This document shows, in pieces, positions 55,184 to 63,023 of a stretch of 64,000 bases of DNA. Below the pieces are notes generated by a model that was given only the letters and a program-made list of their open reading frames with translations, was not told where the DNA came from and ran no database searches. Position 1 is the first letter of the stretch. The number at the start of each line of letters is the position of its first letter. The stretch is from contig NZ_JARVHQ010000001.1 of assembly GCF_040459645.1 (NCBI RefSeq), positions 4,216,001-4,280,000 of the forward strand, given 5' to 3'. The translations under genes and the position numbers were made by a program. The DNA comes from Bacillus cereus group sp. RP43 (lineage in GTDB: Bacteria > Bacillota > Bacilli > Bacillales > Bacillaceae_G).

Positions 55184-55364
55184 AAAAAATAATACTCCTC
55201 TCAAAAATCATTTATAATAACGCGTAATCTTAATATGCAAATCATAATAAATCCGAACAAAAAAAATTAGTGCGCCTCTATCATTCTATAATACTAGAAT
55301 TCTGTAGTAAACCTACTTTCTTAATATTGTAAAATAAAATACAATTTAAGTAGTTTTTATACAC

Positions 55365-55396
55365 AAAAAAGTGGCTGATTCATAGAATCAACCACC
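55365..55396 (-). terminator. Terminator of the M42 peptidase gene
   Basis: GTGGCTGATTC/GAATCAACCAC stem with T run on the minus strand. Confidence 0.75.
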
Positions 55397-55402
55397 CTCT
55401 CA

Positions 55403-56452
55403 CTATTCTACTATCATTTTTGATAACACATATACATAAACAAGTGCTTCTGTATGTGCAATTGAGCTTTCATGCGTACGCTCAAATGCGTGAGAAGAAT
55501 CAATACCAGCTCCAATTAACGCATGTTTCACATCAAATCCGGCGTGAATCGCAGCTGATGCGTCTGATCCGTAGTATGGATAAATATCCACTTTATATTC
55601 AATAGCGTTCGATTTCGCCAGTTCAACTAAATGTTTACGTAAAGCGTAATGGTATGGACCGCTAGAATCTTTCGCACAGATGGATACTGTATATTCATCA
55701 GATGTTTGTCCATCACCTAACGCTCCCATATCAACTGCTAAATATTCTACCGTTTCTTCTGGAATATTTGAGTTTCCACCGTACCCAATTTCTTCATTAT
55801 TAGAAATTAGGAAATGTGTTGTATATGGTAATGTTACCTTTTCATCTTGCAATCTTTTAATTAATTTTAATAGAATTGCTACACTTACTTTATCGTCTAA
55901 ATGACGTGATTTTATGTATCCACTCTCTGTAATTTGAACGCGTGGATCAAATGAAACGAAGTCTCCTACTTCAATTCCTAACTCACGTACTGCATCTGCT
56001 GAAAAGACACGCTCATCAATACGCACTTCAATATTTTTCTCATCGCGCTTCGCTTCCCCTGCATCTTTGTACACATGGACAGAAGTTTGATGCATTAAAA
56101 TTGTACCTGTATACTTCTTACCGCTTGACGTTTCAATTTCGCAATATTCCCCTTCTACAGAGTTCCAGCGAAATCCGCCAATCATAGATAGACGAAGACG
56201 ACCGTCAGGCTTAATTTCTTTCACCATTGCACCTAGCGTATCAACGTGTGCAGTTAATAAACGATGCTGCTCATCATTCTTTCCTTTAACCGTTAAAATA
56301 AGAGCGCCTTTATTATTACGCTTCGTCTCTACATTCCACTCACTTACATAGTTTTCAATAAAATTAATAATTTTCGCCGTGTTTCCAGATGGACTTGGAA
56401 TAGAGACAAGCTCTTTAATTAATTCCATCGTTTCTTTTGCATGATGTGCCAT
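55403..56452 (-). CDS. M42-family metallo-aminopeptidase (FrvX/YsdC-like)
   Basis: 349 residues. LTAHVDTLGAMV (metal His-x-Asp), RHLDDKVSVAIL, NNEEIGYGGNSNI (catalytic Glu pair), VDMGALGD and a late AFERTHESS with His are the M42 pattern. Tetrahedral aminopeptidases with two zinc or cobalt ions per active site, degrading peptides in the cytosol. GAGGAAACGAC precedes the ATG. Confidence 0.9.
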   Translation of the reverse strand: MAHHAKETMELIKELVSIPSPSGNTAKIINFIENYVSEWNVETKRNNKGALILTVKGKNDEQHRLLTAHVDTLGAMVKEIKPDGRLRLSMIGGFRWNSVEGEYCEIETSSGKKYTGTILMHQTSVHVYKDAGEAKRDEKNIEVRIDERVFSADAVRELGIEVGDFVSFDPRVQITESGYIKSRHLDDKVSVAILLKLIKRLQDEKVTLPYTTHFLISNNEEIGYGGNSNIPEETVEYLAVDMGALGDGQTSDEYTVSICAKDSSGPYHYALRKHLVELAKSNAIEYKVDIYPYYGSDASAAIHAGFDVKHALIGAGIDSSHAFERTHESSIAHTEALVYVYVLSKMIVE

Positions 56453-56579
56453 TGTCGTTTCCTCCTCATTTTCTCTACTATTTAGTATAGCGAAATTACG
56501 ATAAAACCTCTACTCATATGGTTTAATTTTCTAAATTATAGTAAAATTTAGTTTAGTGATTGAAAAGGAGATTACAAAA

Positions 56580-56759
56580 ATGAATGTAACGAAAAAACAT
56601 GTACATATTGCACTTATTTGGTTTTTATCATCATTACTATGTTTACAAGTTTCTTATGCCGTTCACACTACTACTTCTATCGCAATCGGCTGGACATTAA
56701 CAGCTATCTTTTTAATCGTTAGCCTAATTGCAGGAAAAAAGCACAGCGCTACTAAGTAA
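56580..56759 (+). CDS. 59-aa two-helix membrane protein
   Basis: ATG 56580 with AAAAGGAG upstream. HIALIWFLSSLLCLQVSYAV and AIGWTLTAIFLIVSLIAG are hydrophobic helices joined by a polar turn; basic ends. A terminator (AAAGCACAGC/GCTGTGCTTT) overlaps its stop codon at 56738-56772. Unknown family. Confidence 0.6.
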   Translation: MNVTKKHVHIALIWFLSSLLCLQVSYAVHTTTSIAIGWTLTAIFLIVSLIAGKKHSATK

Positions 56760-56772
56760 GCTGTGCTTTTTC
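56738..56772. terminator. Terminator shared by convergent genes
   Basis: AAAAAGCACAGC/GCTGTGCTTTTT stem around GCTACTAAGTAA. Confidence 0.85.
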
Positions 56773-56779
56773 TATAAAA

Positions 56780-57106
56780 CTACTCTTCCGAAACGTCCAT
56801 CAAATAAATCCCTCTTGTAAATCCGCCGCGCTCTTCTTCTTTTTGCTTGCGAATACGCTCTATATCTTCAATTGTTGCACCTTCTGCGCGCGCTAATGAA
56901 ACAATAACTTCAAGTGCATCTGCAAGTGAATCTAGCGCATGTTCACGCTCTTTCATCGAAGCAAATTCACGAATTTCTTCTGTACCAATTTTCGCTAACG
57001 CTTGTATGTAAGCTTGTCCTGTTAATTTTTGTGCTGTATATGTTTTTCCAGACATCAAAATTTTCTCTGGGACACGATCTCTTACTAATCTGTTATAAGT
57101 TGACAT
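56780..57106 (-). CDS. MazG-like nucleotide pyrophosphohydrolase
   Basis: 108 residues from MSTYNRLVRDRVPEKI; ATG 57106 has GGGAGGAAAAG upstream. The helices KIGTEEIREFASM and HALDSLADALEVIVSLARAEG provide the acidic MazG metal sites, and EERGGFTRGIYL ends it. Probably hydrolyses a modified or canonical NTP. Intact relative of the frameshifted 23369-23694 gene. Confidence 0.8.
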   Translation of the reverse strand: MSTYNRLVRDRVPEKILMSGKTYTAQKLTGQAYIQALAKIGTEEIREFASMKEREHALDSLADALEVIVSLARAEGATIEDIERIRKQKEEERGGFTRGIYLMDVSEE

Positions 57107-57123
57107 CACTTTTCCTCCCACTT

Positions 57124-57444
57124 TTAATAACACCTAAGCTCTGCTTTATAGAAAAACCACTCTTTTTTCACACAAGCACTTAACATATCAATTCCTGATC
57201 CGTGCGCTCTTACTACCGGAAAGAAGTAATGCTCTGGTTCTTCTTTCTTATCGTCGTATAAGGTCCGGTACTCATCAGGAATCGCCTCTTTTTTCACATC
57301 CCGTTCTTTCTTCACTTCACCAGAGAAAGCAACAGTTGGATGTCCCTCAAAGAATAATGCAATCCGTACCGCAAGAGATGGTGTACTATGCAAAGCATAA
57401 TATGTAAGTAAAATAATAACGATAACACCGATAATTTTCTTCAT
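57124..57444 (-). CDS. Membrane-anchored small extracytoplasmic protein
   Basis: 106 residues. N-terminal helix KKIIGVIVIILLTYYAL as signal anchor, then a charged Lys/Glu stretch, and a C-terminal domain with two Cys (SACVKKEW, LRCY) that could form a disulphide. AGGAGTAATAA precedes the ATG. It ends 18 bases before the MazG-like start, so the two may be co-transcribed. Not recognised. Confidence 0.6.
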   Translation of the reverse strand: MKKIIGVIVIILLTYYALHSTPSLAVRIALFFEGHPTVAFSGEVKKERDVKKEAIPDEYRTLYDDKKEEPEHYFFPVVRAHGSGIDMLSACVKKEWFFYKAELRCY

Positions 57445-57505
57445 TTATTACTCCTAAAAAAAGTGCCAACACAATTATACTAAAATGTGTTAGCACTTTC
57501 TTCCC

Positions 57506-57585
57506 TTTATCTCGAATTAACGGGCAGTAAAACTAATAATCCGCGGGGGATAAACAAATCCCCGCAGATTAAAGTTTCACTTTAT
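57506..57585 (-). mobile_element. Short bcr1 variant at a stop codon
   Basis: A 70-base core (57511-57580) between TTTAT copies 57506-57510 and 57581-57585. It has the GTGAAACTTTAATC end, a CGGGG/CCCCG hairpin and the CTGCCCGTTAA end with the middle missing. The right TTTAT contains the stop codon of the enoyl-CoA hydratase gene. Confidence 0.8.
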
Positions 57586-58370
57586 TCCCCTTTAAATACC
57601 GGTAAACGTTTTTCTAGAAAAGCAGCAATACCTTCTTTATGGTCCGCTGTTTGTCTCATCGCATATTGACCACGCTTTTCGAGCTGAAGCGTTTGTTCTA
57701 AATTAGAACGATTGACTTCACATAAAATTTGTTTCGTTTGAATCATCGCCTTGATTGGTTTTTGTAACCACTCATTAATTTTTTGCTTCACAGCCATTTG
57801 GAAATCCTCACCGATTACTTCATCAATTAAACCGATGTCTAATGCTTCTGTTGCCGATAACTTCTTCCCTTCCCAAATGATTTTCTTCGTCATATTTTCA
57901 CCCACGCGCTTTTGAAGGAAGAAATGACCGCCACCATCTGGAATTAAAGCGATTCCAATAAAGTTCATCGCAATAACTGATGATATATCTGCCATGACAT
58001 AATCAGCTGTTAATGCAATACTTAATCCAAGTCCAGCAGTTGGTCCATGAATTGCACTAATAACAAGCTTCGGCATCGTATATAACGTCACAACGATTTC
58101 AGAAATTGTATTCATGATGCCTTCAAACTTACTTTCATCATTACTTGAAAGCATCGATTTAATATCTCCACCCGCAGAAAAACCACGGCCACTTCCGCAT
58201 AACACAACAACGTGAACAGAACTTTCCGCCACTTCTTTCAACTTTTGTAATAACTCTTTTAACGTCGGTTCATCTAGTGCATTTAAAACCTCTGGACGAT
58301 TGACCATAACCGTTGCTACGCGCCCTTCATATTTCACTACAACAGATTCTGTTTTACTTGTTACTTCCAT
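57582..58370 (-). CDS. Enoyl-CoA hydratase/isomerase family protein
   Basis: 262 residues of the crotonase family. VATVMVNRPEVLNALDEPTL opens it; GRGFSAGGDIKSM (oxyanion hole and substrate pocket) and HGPTAGLGLSIALTADY follow. Glu residues equivalent to the catalytic pair are not obvious in the second position (the IALIPDGGGH region carries Asp), so the reaction is uncertain. Single gene; its stop codon overlaps a bcr1 target duplication. Confidence 0.82.
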   Translation of the reverse strand: MEVTSKTESVVVKYEGRVATVMVNRPEVLNALDEPTLKELLQKLKEVAESSVHVVVLCGSGRGFSAGGDIKSMLSSNDESKFEGIMNTISEIVVTLYTMPKLVISAIHGPTAGLGLSIALTADYVMADISSVIAMNFIGIALIPDGGGHFFLQKRVGENMTKKIIWEGKKLSATEALDIGLIDEVIGEDFQMAVKQKINEWLQKPIKAMIQTKQILCEVNRSNLEQTLQLEKRGQYAMRQTADHKEGIAAFLEKRLPVFKGE

Positions 58371-58687
58371 TATATATACCCCTCTTTTCTACATAAAGAT
58401 TATACTTATATAATTATAGAAAGCATGTTAAAAATCCTTCTTTTTTCTCAATTTTCTGTCTAATTTTCTCGTAATTTGTATATATCTCCGTATAAAACAT
58501 ACAATTTCGTTAAAAAATATAGAAATTAAAGTCGGTTTATCATTGCTTTTCGTCTATTTACCATTGCAATAAAATGGTGTATTCTTAAGTTTGATGCAAA
58601 AAAATAAATATTGAAATTCATTCACCTTACTATATTAATAAGGCTTTTATCCCCATCTCTTGGGTATTGAACTAAAGGAATGAAGAA
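58371..58687. other. Long AT-rich leader before the O-antigen-ligase-like gene
   Basis: No gene is seen. TTGCAATAAAATGG and neighbouring AT-rich sequence could hold a promoter, but I cannot fix it. Confidence 0.3.
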
Positions 58688-58699
58688 ATGGAGGAATAT

Positions 58700-60094
58700 A
58701 TGGTTAATAAGTTGAAACAAACGGATAACTACTTCCCGCATTTCCTATTGCTATTCATTGTGTTTCAACCAATTTTAGATTTATTAACGTCTTTTTCAAT
58801 CTATGTATTACACATGAGCGCAACAGTTGGAATCGTAGTCCGTTTCGCCTTTATGCTTCTTGCATTAGGTTATCTACTTCTTCATAGAAATCAACATGGA
58901 GCGAAAAAGTACATTCTCTATTTATGCCTACTCGGTATCGTACTAGCAATTGGTCTTGTAAATAATATGATGATTAAATCCCCAGTTTCATTTGGCGAAG
59001 AAGTGAAATTTATTTTAAAGAGCATATATCCAATTGTACTACTGTTTGGATATATTATCGTCTTTAAAGAGTTAAAAAATAAAGAATATGCATTTCATAA
59101 AATCATTACATATTTCTTATATGCAACTTTAATTTTGAGCATCACACTGATTGTTGCAATGCAATCTGGTACAGATTTCCCAAGCTACCCTCACTCAAAG
59201 ATCGGTTCAAGAGGTTGGTTCTTTGCTGGAAATGATTTAAGTTCTATTTTTGCAATTATGTTCCCAATCGTAGTGCTCTATTCGATTCATAAAACAACTT
59301 CTTTCTCGAAAATCTATTACTGGATTCCAACAATACTTGCGATGTATGCAAGTATTATGGTCGGAACGAAAGTAGGATATGGTGCAATTGTTCTAACGCT
59401 TGGCGTGGCACTTTTATTCTCATTCATTGAATATATGATTCATCGCAAAAAAGAAGGTAAAGGGTTCACATATCTCGTAAATACAGTTGTTGCCGCTGTT
59501 GTACTAGGAGGTTTAATTGCACTTACACCGCATACTCCTATCGCAAAAAACATGGGCATTCATATGCAAATATACGAATACAAAAAATCAGTACAAGAAG
59601 AAAAAGATAGAAAAGAAGGAAAAGTAATTAAAGAAGATCCAGACGCAGAGAAAAAACATGCAAAAGGTGAGCTAACAGACTCTGAGGTCAAAAGTTTAAT
59701 TTACAGTGATCGCGATAAGTTTTTAAAAGTATACAAACAATACTATAAAGACGCACCACTATCACAAAAATTATTCGGAATGGGCTATGCTGGTAACTAT
59801 ACGGTTAAAATTAAATTAATCGAAATGGACTTCCACGATCTATTCTTTGCATTCGGAATCGTTGGCTTCCTTATTTACTTAATACCACTTCTATACTTCG
59901 GTATTAAATTATTCATTCGCATCATAACAAACTTTAAGAAAATAATAACCGTGAAATATATGCTATTAGCTAGCACCGTTGTACTATCACTTGGAATCGG
60001 CTTTATGTCCGGCCACGTATTAACAGCGCCGTCCGTTAGTATTTTCTTCGTCGTTATACTCGCTTACTTAATTGTTGATTTAGAGGCGGAATAA
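58700..60094 (+). CDS. O-antigen ligase/polymerase-like membrane protein
   Basis: 464 residues. GGAGG lies five bases before ATG 58700; ATG 58688 in frame (AAAGGA upstream) is an alternative. About 12 helices with a large hydrophilic loop (about 290-355, Lys/Glu/Asp-rich) typical of WaaL/Wzy-like proteins; SRGWFFAGNDLSSIFAIMFP carries the conserved loop. Likely polymerises or ligates secondary cell-wall polysaccharide; relatives in B. anthracis (WpaA/WpaB) have that role as I recall. Confidence 0.75.
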   Translation: MVNKLKQTDNYFPHFLLLFIVFQPILDLLTSFSIYVLHMSATVGIVVRFAFMLLALGYLLLHRNQHGAKKYILYLCLLGIVLAIGLVNNMMIKSPVSFGEEVKFILKSIYPIVLLFGYIIVFKELKNKEYAFHKIITYFLYATLILSITLIVAMQSGTDFPSYPHSKIGSRGWFFAGNDLSSIFAIMFPIVVLYSIHKTTSFSKIYYWIPTILAMYASIMVGTKVGYGAIVLTLGVALLFSFIEYMIHRKKEGKGFTYLVNTVVAAVVLGGLIALTPHTPIAKNMGIHMQIYEYKKSVQEEKDRKEGKVIKEDPDAEKKHAKGELTDSEVKSLIYSDRDKFLKVYKQYYKDAPLSQKLFGMGYAGNYTVKIKLIEMDFHDLFFAFGIVGFLIYLIPLLYFGIKLFIRIITNFKKIITVKYMLLASTVVLSLGIGFMSGHVLTAPSVSIFFVVILAYLIVDLEAE

Positions 60095-60096
60095 AA

Positions 60097-60127
60097 AAAG
60101 CAGCATCCATTTGGATGCTGCTTCTTC
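60097..60127 (+). terminator. Terminator after the O-antigen-ligase-like gene
   Basis: AAAGCAGCATCC/GGATGCTGCTTCTT stem around ATTT. Confidence 0.85.
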
Positions 60128-60177
60128 TTTTGAAAGTAATACATGAAATTATATTAACGATTTTTTTAATATATCTA

Positions 60178-60240
60178 TCATAACTCAAAATATATCAACG
60201 ATTTTTCATAAGATATCGATTTACCGACAAAGTTTGATAA
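60178..60240. repeat. Dispersed repeat related to 52340-52395
   Basis: AATATATCAACGATTTTTCATAAGATATCGATTTACCGACAAA type sequence; see the other copy at 52340. Confidence 0.45.
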
Positions 60241-60255
60241 AGCAGTAATCTACAA

Positions 60256-60292
60256 AAAAAGACTAGATCACATTATGATCTAGCCTTTTACA
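60256..60292 (-). terminator. Terminator of the MBOAT/DltD-like operon
   Basis: AAAGACTAGATCA/TGATCTAGCCTTTT stem around CATTA with T/A runs. Confidence 0.8.
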
Positions 60293-60298
60293 ATCCCC

Positions 60299-61330
60299 CT
60301 ATTGAAAAGACGCATAAATCTCCTCCAACACCTCATCAATATTATCCTTCGTAATGACAATACCGAAATCTTTCGGGACGTTGCCATCTTCTTCATTCAC
60401 AACTTTATGCGCAATCAACTTTCCAACTTCCGGTCTAAAATGATGCCCATCCATATAGTTATCTAAATTCGTTGTAACGGAATTAAGATACATGAAATGG
60501 TGAACTTCTCCAAATACATCTACAGCGTCATGAAGCCATCTTTTATAATCTTCCCATCGCCCTGATTGAATCATCGTACGGAACAGAGGCTCTGAAACAG
60601 GCGTTGTAAAAATATAAAACTTCGTGTTCGGATTATGAGCCTTTACTGTTCCTAATATTTCTTTCATATTTTGATACTCATAATTCCCGCCGTAAATCTC
60701 TTTACTAAACTTATCTACTTGCGCCGCTATTTGCGCATCACGTTCTTCTTTCGTATAATCGCGCATCGATTTTATATTCTCTCGATTGTACCGGTCAAGA
60801 TTCGTACTATGATGAGTGGAATTTGCAATTGTATTCTTTGAATAAGTAATCCCGTCCATACTTACATACGATTTGACCGGATACAATAAACTTTGCGCCT
60901 GATTAATATACGCTTCTGGTTTATCAAAACCAATTTCCCTATTTTTGTTCGTTCCAAGGAAATCTAAACCAAGTACAATAGACTCGAGTTCACTACCTTT
61001 TTGTTCTTTTGCATATTCAATATATGCATCATATTCACGCGGGTCTGTACTACTTACCGCATAATTAAATGCGTTTAACCCGGTGAAGTCATTCTCGTTA
61101 ATAAAAGTCGTTCTACTACTTCCAAGTATAACTCCATCATATGTAAACGGACGGTATGTTATATAATTCGTTTTCTGTTGTCTCTCGTTAAACCCGTACT
61201 GCACATCATTCCACTTATTTTTATGTGGGAATAACCAAAGAGAATCTATATAGCTATTAAATATCCCGACACCTGCCAGAGGAACAAAAACACATACAAA
61301 AACGAAAATAAGCCAATGTTTGTTTTTCAT
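60299..61330 (-). CDS. DltD/SGNH-like acyl-transfer partner protein
   Basis: 343 residues. ATG 61330 has AGGTGG upstream; a GTG nine bases earlier directly adjoins the MBOAT stop. N-terminal membrane anchor (WLIFVFVCVFVPLAGVGIF), then an extracytoplasmic domain with GSSRT (nucleophile loop, about 70) and DGHHFRPEVG near the end (Asp/His). This is the SGNH-type arrangement seen in DltD or PatB partners of MBOAT acyltransferases. It presumably transfers acyl groups to a wall polymer outside the membrane. Confidence 0.75.
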   Translation of the reverse strand: MKNKHWLIFVFVCVFVPLAGVGIFNSYIDSLWLFPHKNKWNDVQYGFNERQQKTNYITYRPFTYDGVILGSSRTTFINENDFTGLNAFNYAVSSTDPREYDAYIEYAKEQKGSELESIVLGLDFLGTNKNREIGFDKPEAYINQAQSLLYPVKSYVSMDGITYSKNTIANSTHHSTNLDRYNRENIKSMRDYTKEERDAQIAAQVDKFSKEIYGGNYEYQNMKEILGTVKAHNPNTKFYIFTTPVSEPLFRTMIQSGRWEDYKRWLHDAVDVFGEVHHFMYLNSVTTNLDNYMDGHHFRPEVGKLIAHKVVNEEDGNVPKDFGIVITKDNIDEVLEEIYASFQ

Positions 61331-61339
61331 ATTCTCCAC

Positions 61340-62797
61340 CTAGAAATTAAAGTATAAAAACTCACTAATACTCGTTAAATGTAACACGCTATATACGAGT
61401 AATACTGCAGTAAATAAAGCAGTCCATACATTCGGACGGAATGAATCTTTTAACTGAATTGAATTTTTTAAGAAGAAACTAATACATAACGCTCCGAAAA
61501 TATACGCTACCATTTTCGGATCTAATAAAGAGACATGGTACCCTTCTGTAAATGAAACACCGTACTCTTTTAAAAATTGCAGCTTCTCTATTATAAATGC
61601 CGGGAATACACTATTTGCTAATTCGATTCCATTTAGTCCGAACATTCCTTTTAACACTTTCACCGCATCATGCATAGATGTTGCCCTAAAGAATACCCAC
61701 GTTATATTAATGAAGAAAAACGTAACGAACCAACCAGCAAAGGCCGGCATGCGCCCTCCCGCTTTACTCCATAAGCGATGAATAACAGAAGCTAAACCGT
61801 GCAGAAATCCCCAAAAAATAAATGTCCAACCAGCTCCATGCCAAAGTCCACTTATTAAAAATACAATCATAATATTTACGTATGTACGCGTAATCCCTTT
61901 TCGATTTCCTCCTAGAGAAATGTATACGTACTTCGTTAAAAACTGGCTAAGCGTCATATGCCAACGATGCCAAAAATCTTGTATATTCACTGCTTTATAC
62001 GGTGAATTAAAGTTTTGCGGTAATTTAATATTAAACATTAAAGCGATTCCAATTGCCATATCACTATATCCACTAAAATCAAAATACAATTGGAACGTAA
62101 ACGCTAACGACGAAAGCCATGCTTCAACAAATGTTAATGATTGCTGCACATCAAACCCTTCATGTACAAGGGGAGATAATACATCTGCAATACCTACCTT
62201 TTTGAAAATACCAACTGCAAATACGAATATACCAAGAACGATATACTTCGATTGCCAGCGCTTTTTACTATCGTCAGCAAACTGCGGCATAATTTGCGCA
62301 TGATGCACAATCGGCCCTGCAATAAGCTGCGGAAAAAACGTTACAAACAATGCGTAATCAAGAAAATGACATGCCTTCGTTTCACCACGATACGTATCTA
62401 CTAAAAATGCGATCTTTTGAAACGTATAGAAACTAATCGCAAGTGGTAACGTTAAAGATAATAATGTAAACTGAGTTCCAAATAACGAATTCACATTTTG
62501 TAAGAAGAAATCATAATACTTGAAATAACTAAGCATTCCTATATTAAATATTAATCCTACTGTTAAAAGAAGTTTACTCTTATGTTTTACGAGCCTCATT
62601 CCGATAAAGTAGTTCACAATGAGCGACACTAACATAAGCGGTAAATATTTCACATTCCAATAACTATAGAAAAATAAAGAGGCCGCAACGAGCCAAGCTT
62701 TCGCTAATGTAGCATGTCCAAATTTATTTAATAGAAAATATAAAAGAAATGCTATCGGTAAAAATAAAAAAATAAACTCAAATGAGTTAAATAACAC
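61340..62797 (-). CDS. MBOAT-family membrane O-acyltransferase
   Basis: 485 residues, GTG start. LPLAISFYTFQKIAFLVDTYRG, DFSGYSDMAIGIALMFN and WHRWHMTLSQFLTKYVYISLGG, then catalytic His in GLWHGAGWTFIFWG are the AlgI/PatA signatures. Its stop codon is directly followed by the DltD-like gene. It would move acetyl or other acyl groups across the membrane for polymer modification. A second MBOAT gene is divergent. Confidence 0.9.
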   Translation of the reverse strand: MLFNSFEFIFLFLPIAFLLYFLLNKFGHATLAKAWLVAASLFFYSYWNVKYLPLMLVSLIVNYFIGMRLVKHKSKLLLTVGLIFNIGMLSYFKYYDFFLQNVNSLFGTQFTLLSLTLPLAISFYTFQKIAFLVDTYRGETKACHFLDYALFVTFFPQLIAGPIVHHAQIMPQFADDSKKRWQSKYIVLGIFVFAVGIFKKVGIADVLSPLVHEGFDVQQSLTFVEAWLSSLAFTFQLYFDFSGYSDMAIGIALMFNIKLPQNFNSPYKAVNIQDFWHRWHMTLSQFLTKYVYISLGGNRKGITRTYVNIMIVFLISGLWHGAGWTFIFWGFLHGLASVIHRLWSKAGGRMPAFAGWFVTFFFINITWVFFRATSMHDAVKVLKGMFGLNGIELANSVFPAFIIEKLQFLKEYGVSFTEGYHVSLLDPKMVAYIFGALCISFFLKNSIQLKDSFRPNVWTALFTAVLLVYSVLHLTSISEFLYFNF

Positions 62798-63023
62798 ACC
62801 ATCTCTTCCCTTCCAAACAAATCACACCTTATTCATCTTATCTTATCCAAATAGTGAGTGTCAAAAGGATTCCGCTCCCCTTTTCTTCTATTATATATAT
62901 TAATCATTTTAATCGAATTATTAACATGATAAAATATTAAAGGCGCTTTTATACAAAAAAATATATAATAGAAATGTCGGTTTTTTGCACGAAATGTATT
63001 TTTGAAAAAGTGAGGAGAGTTCT
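62798..63023. other. Divergent promoter region of the two MBOAT genes
   Basis: AT-rich, no gene. TAATCATTTTAATCG and TATTATATATATTA near 62895-62920 could hold promoters for both directions; no clear operator. Confidence 0.35.
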
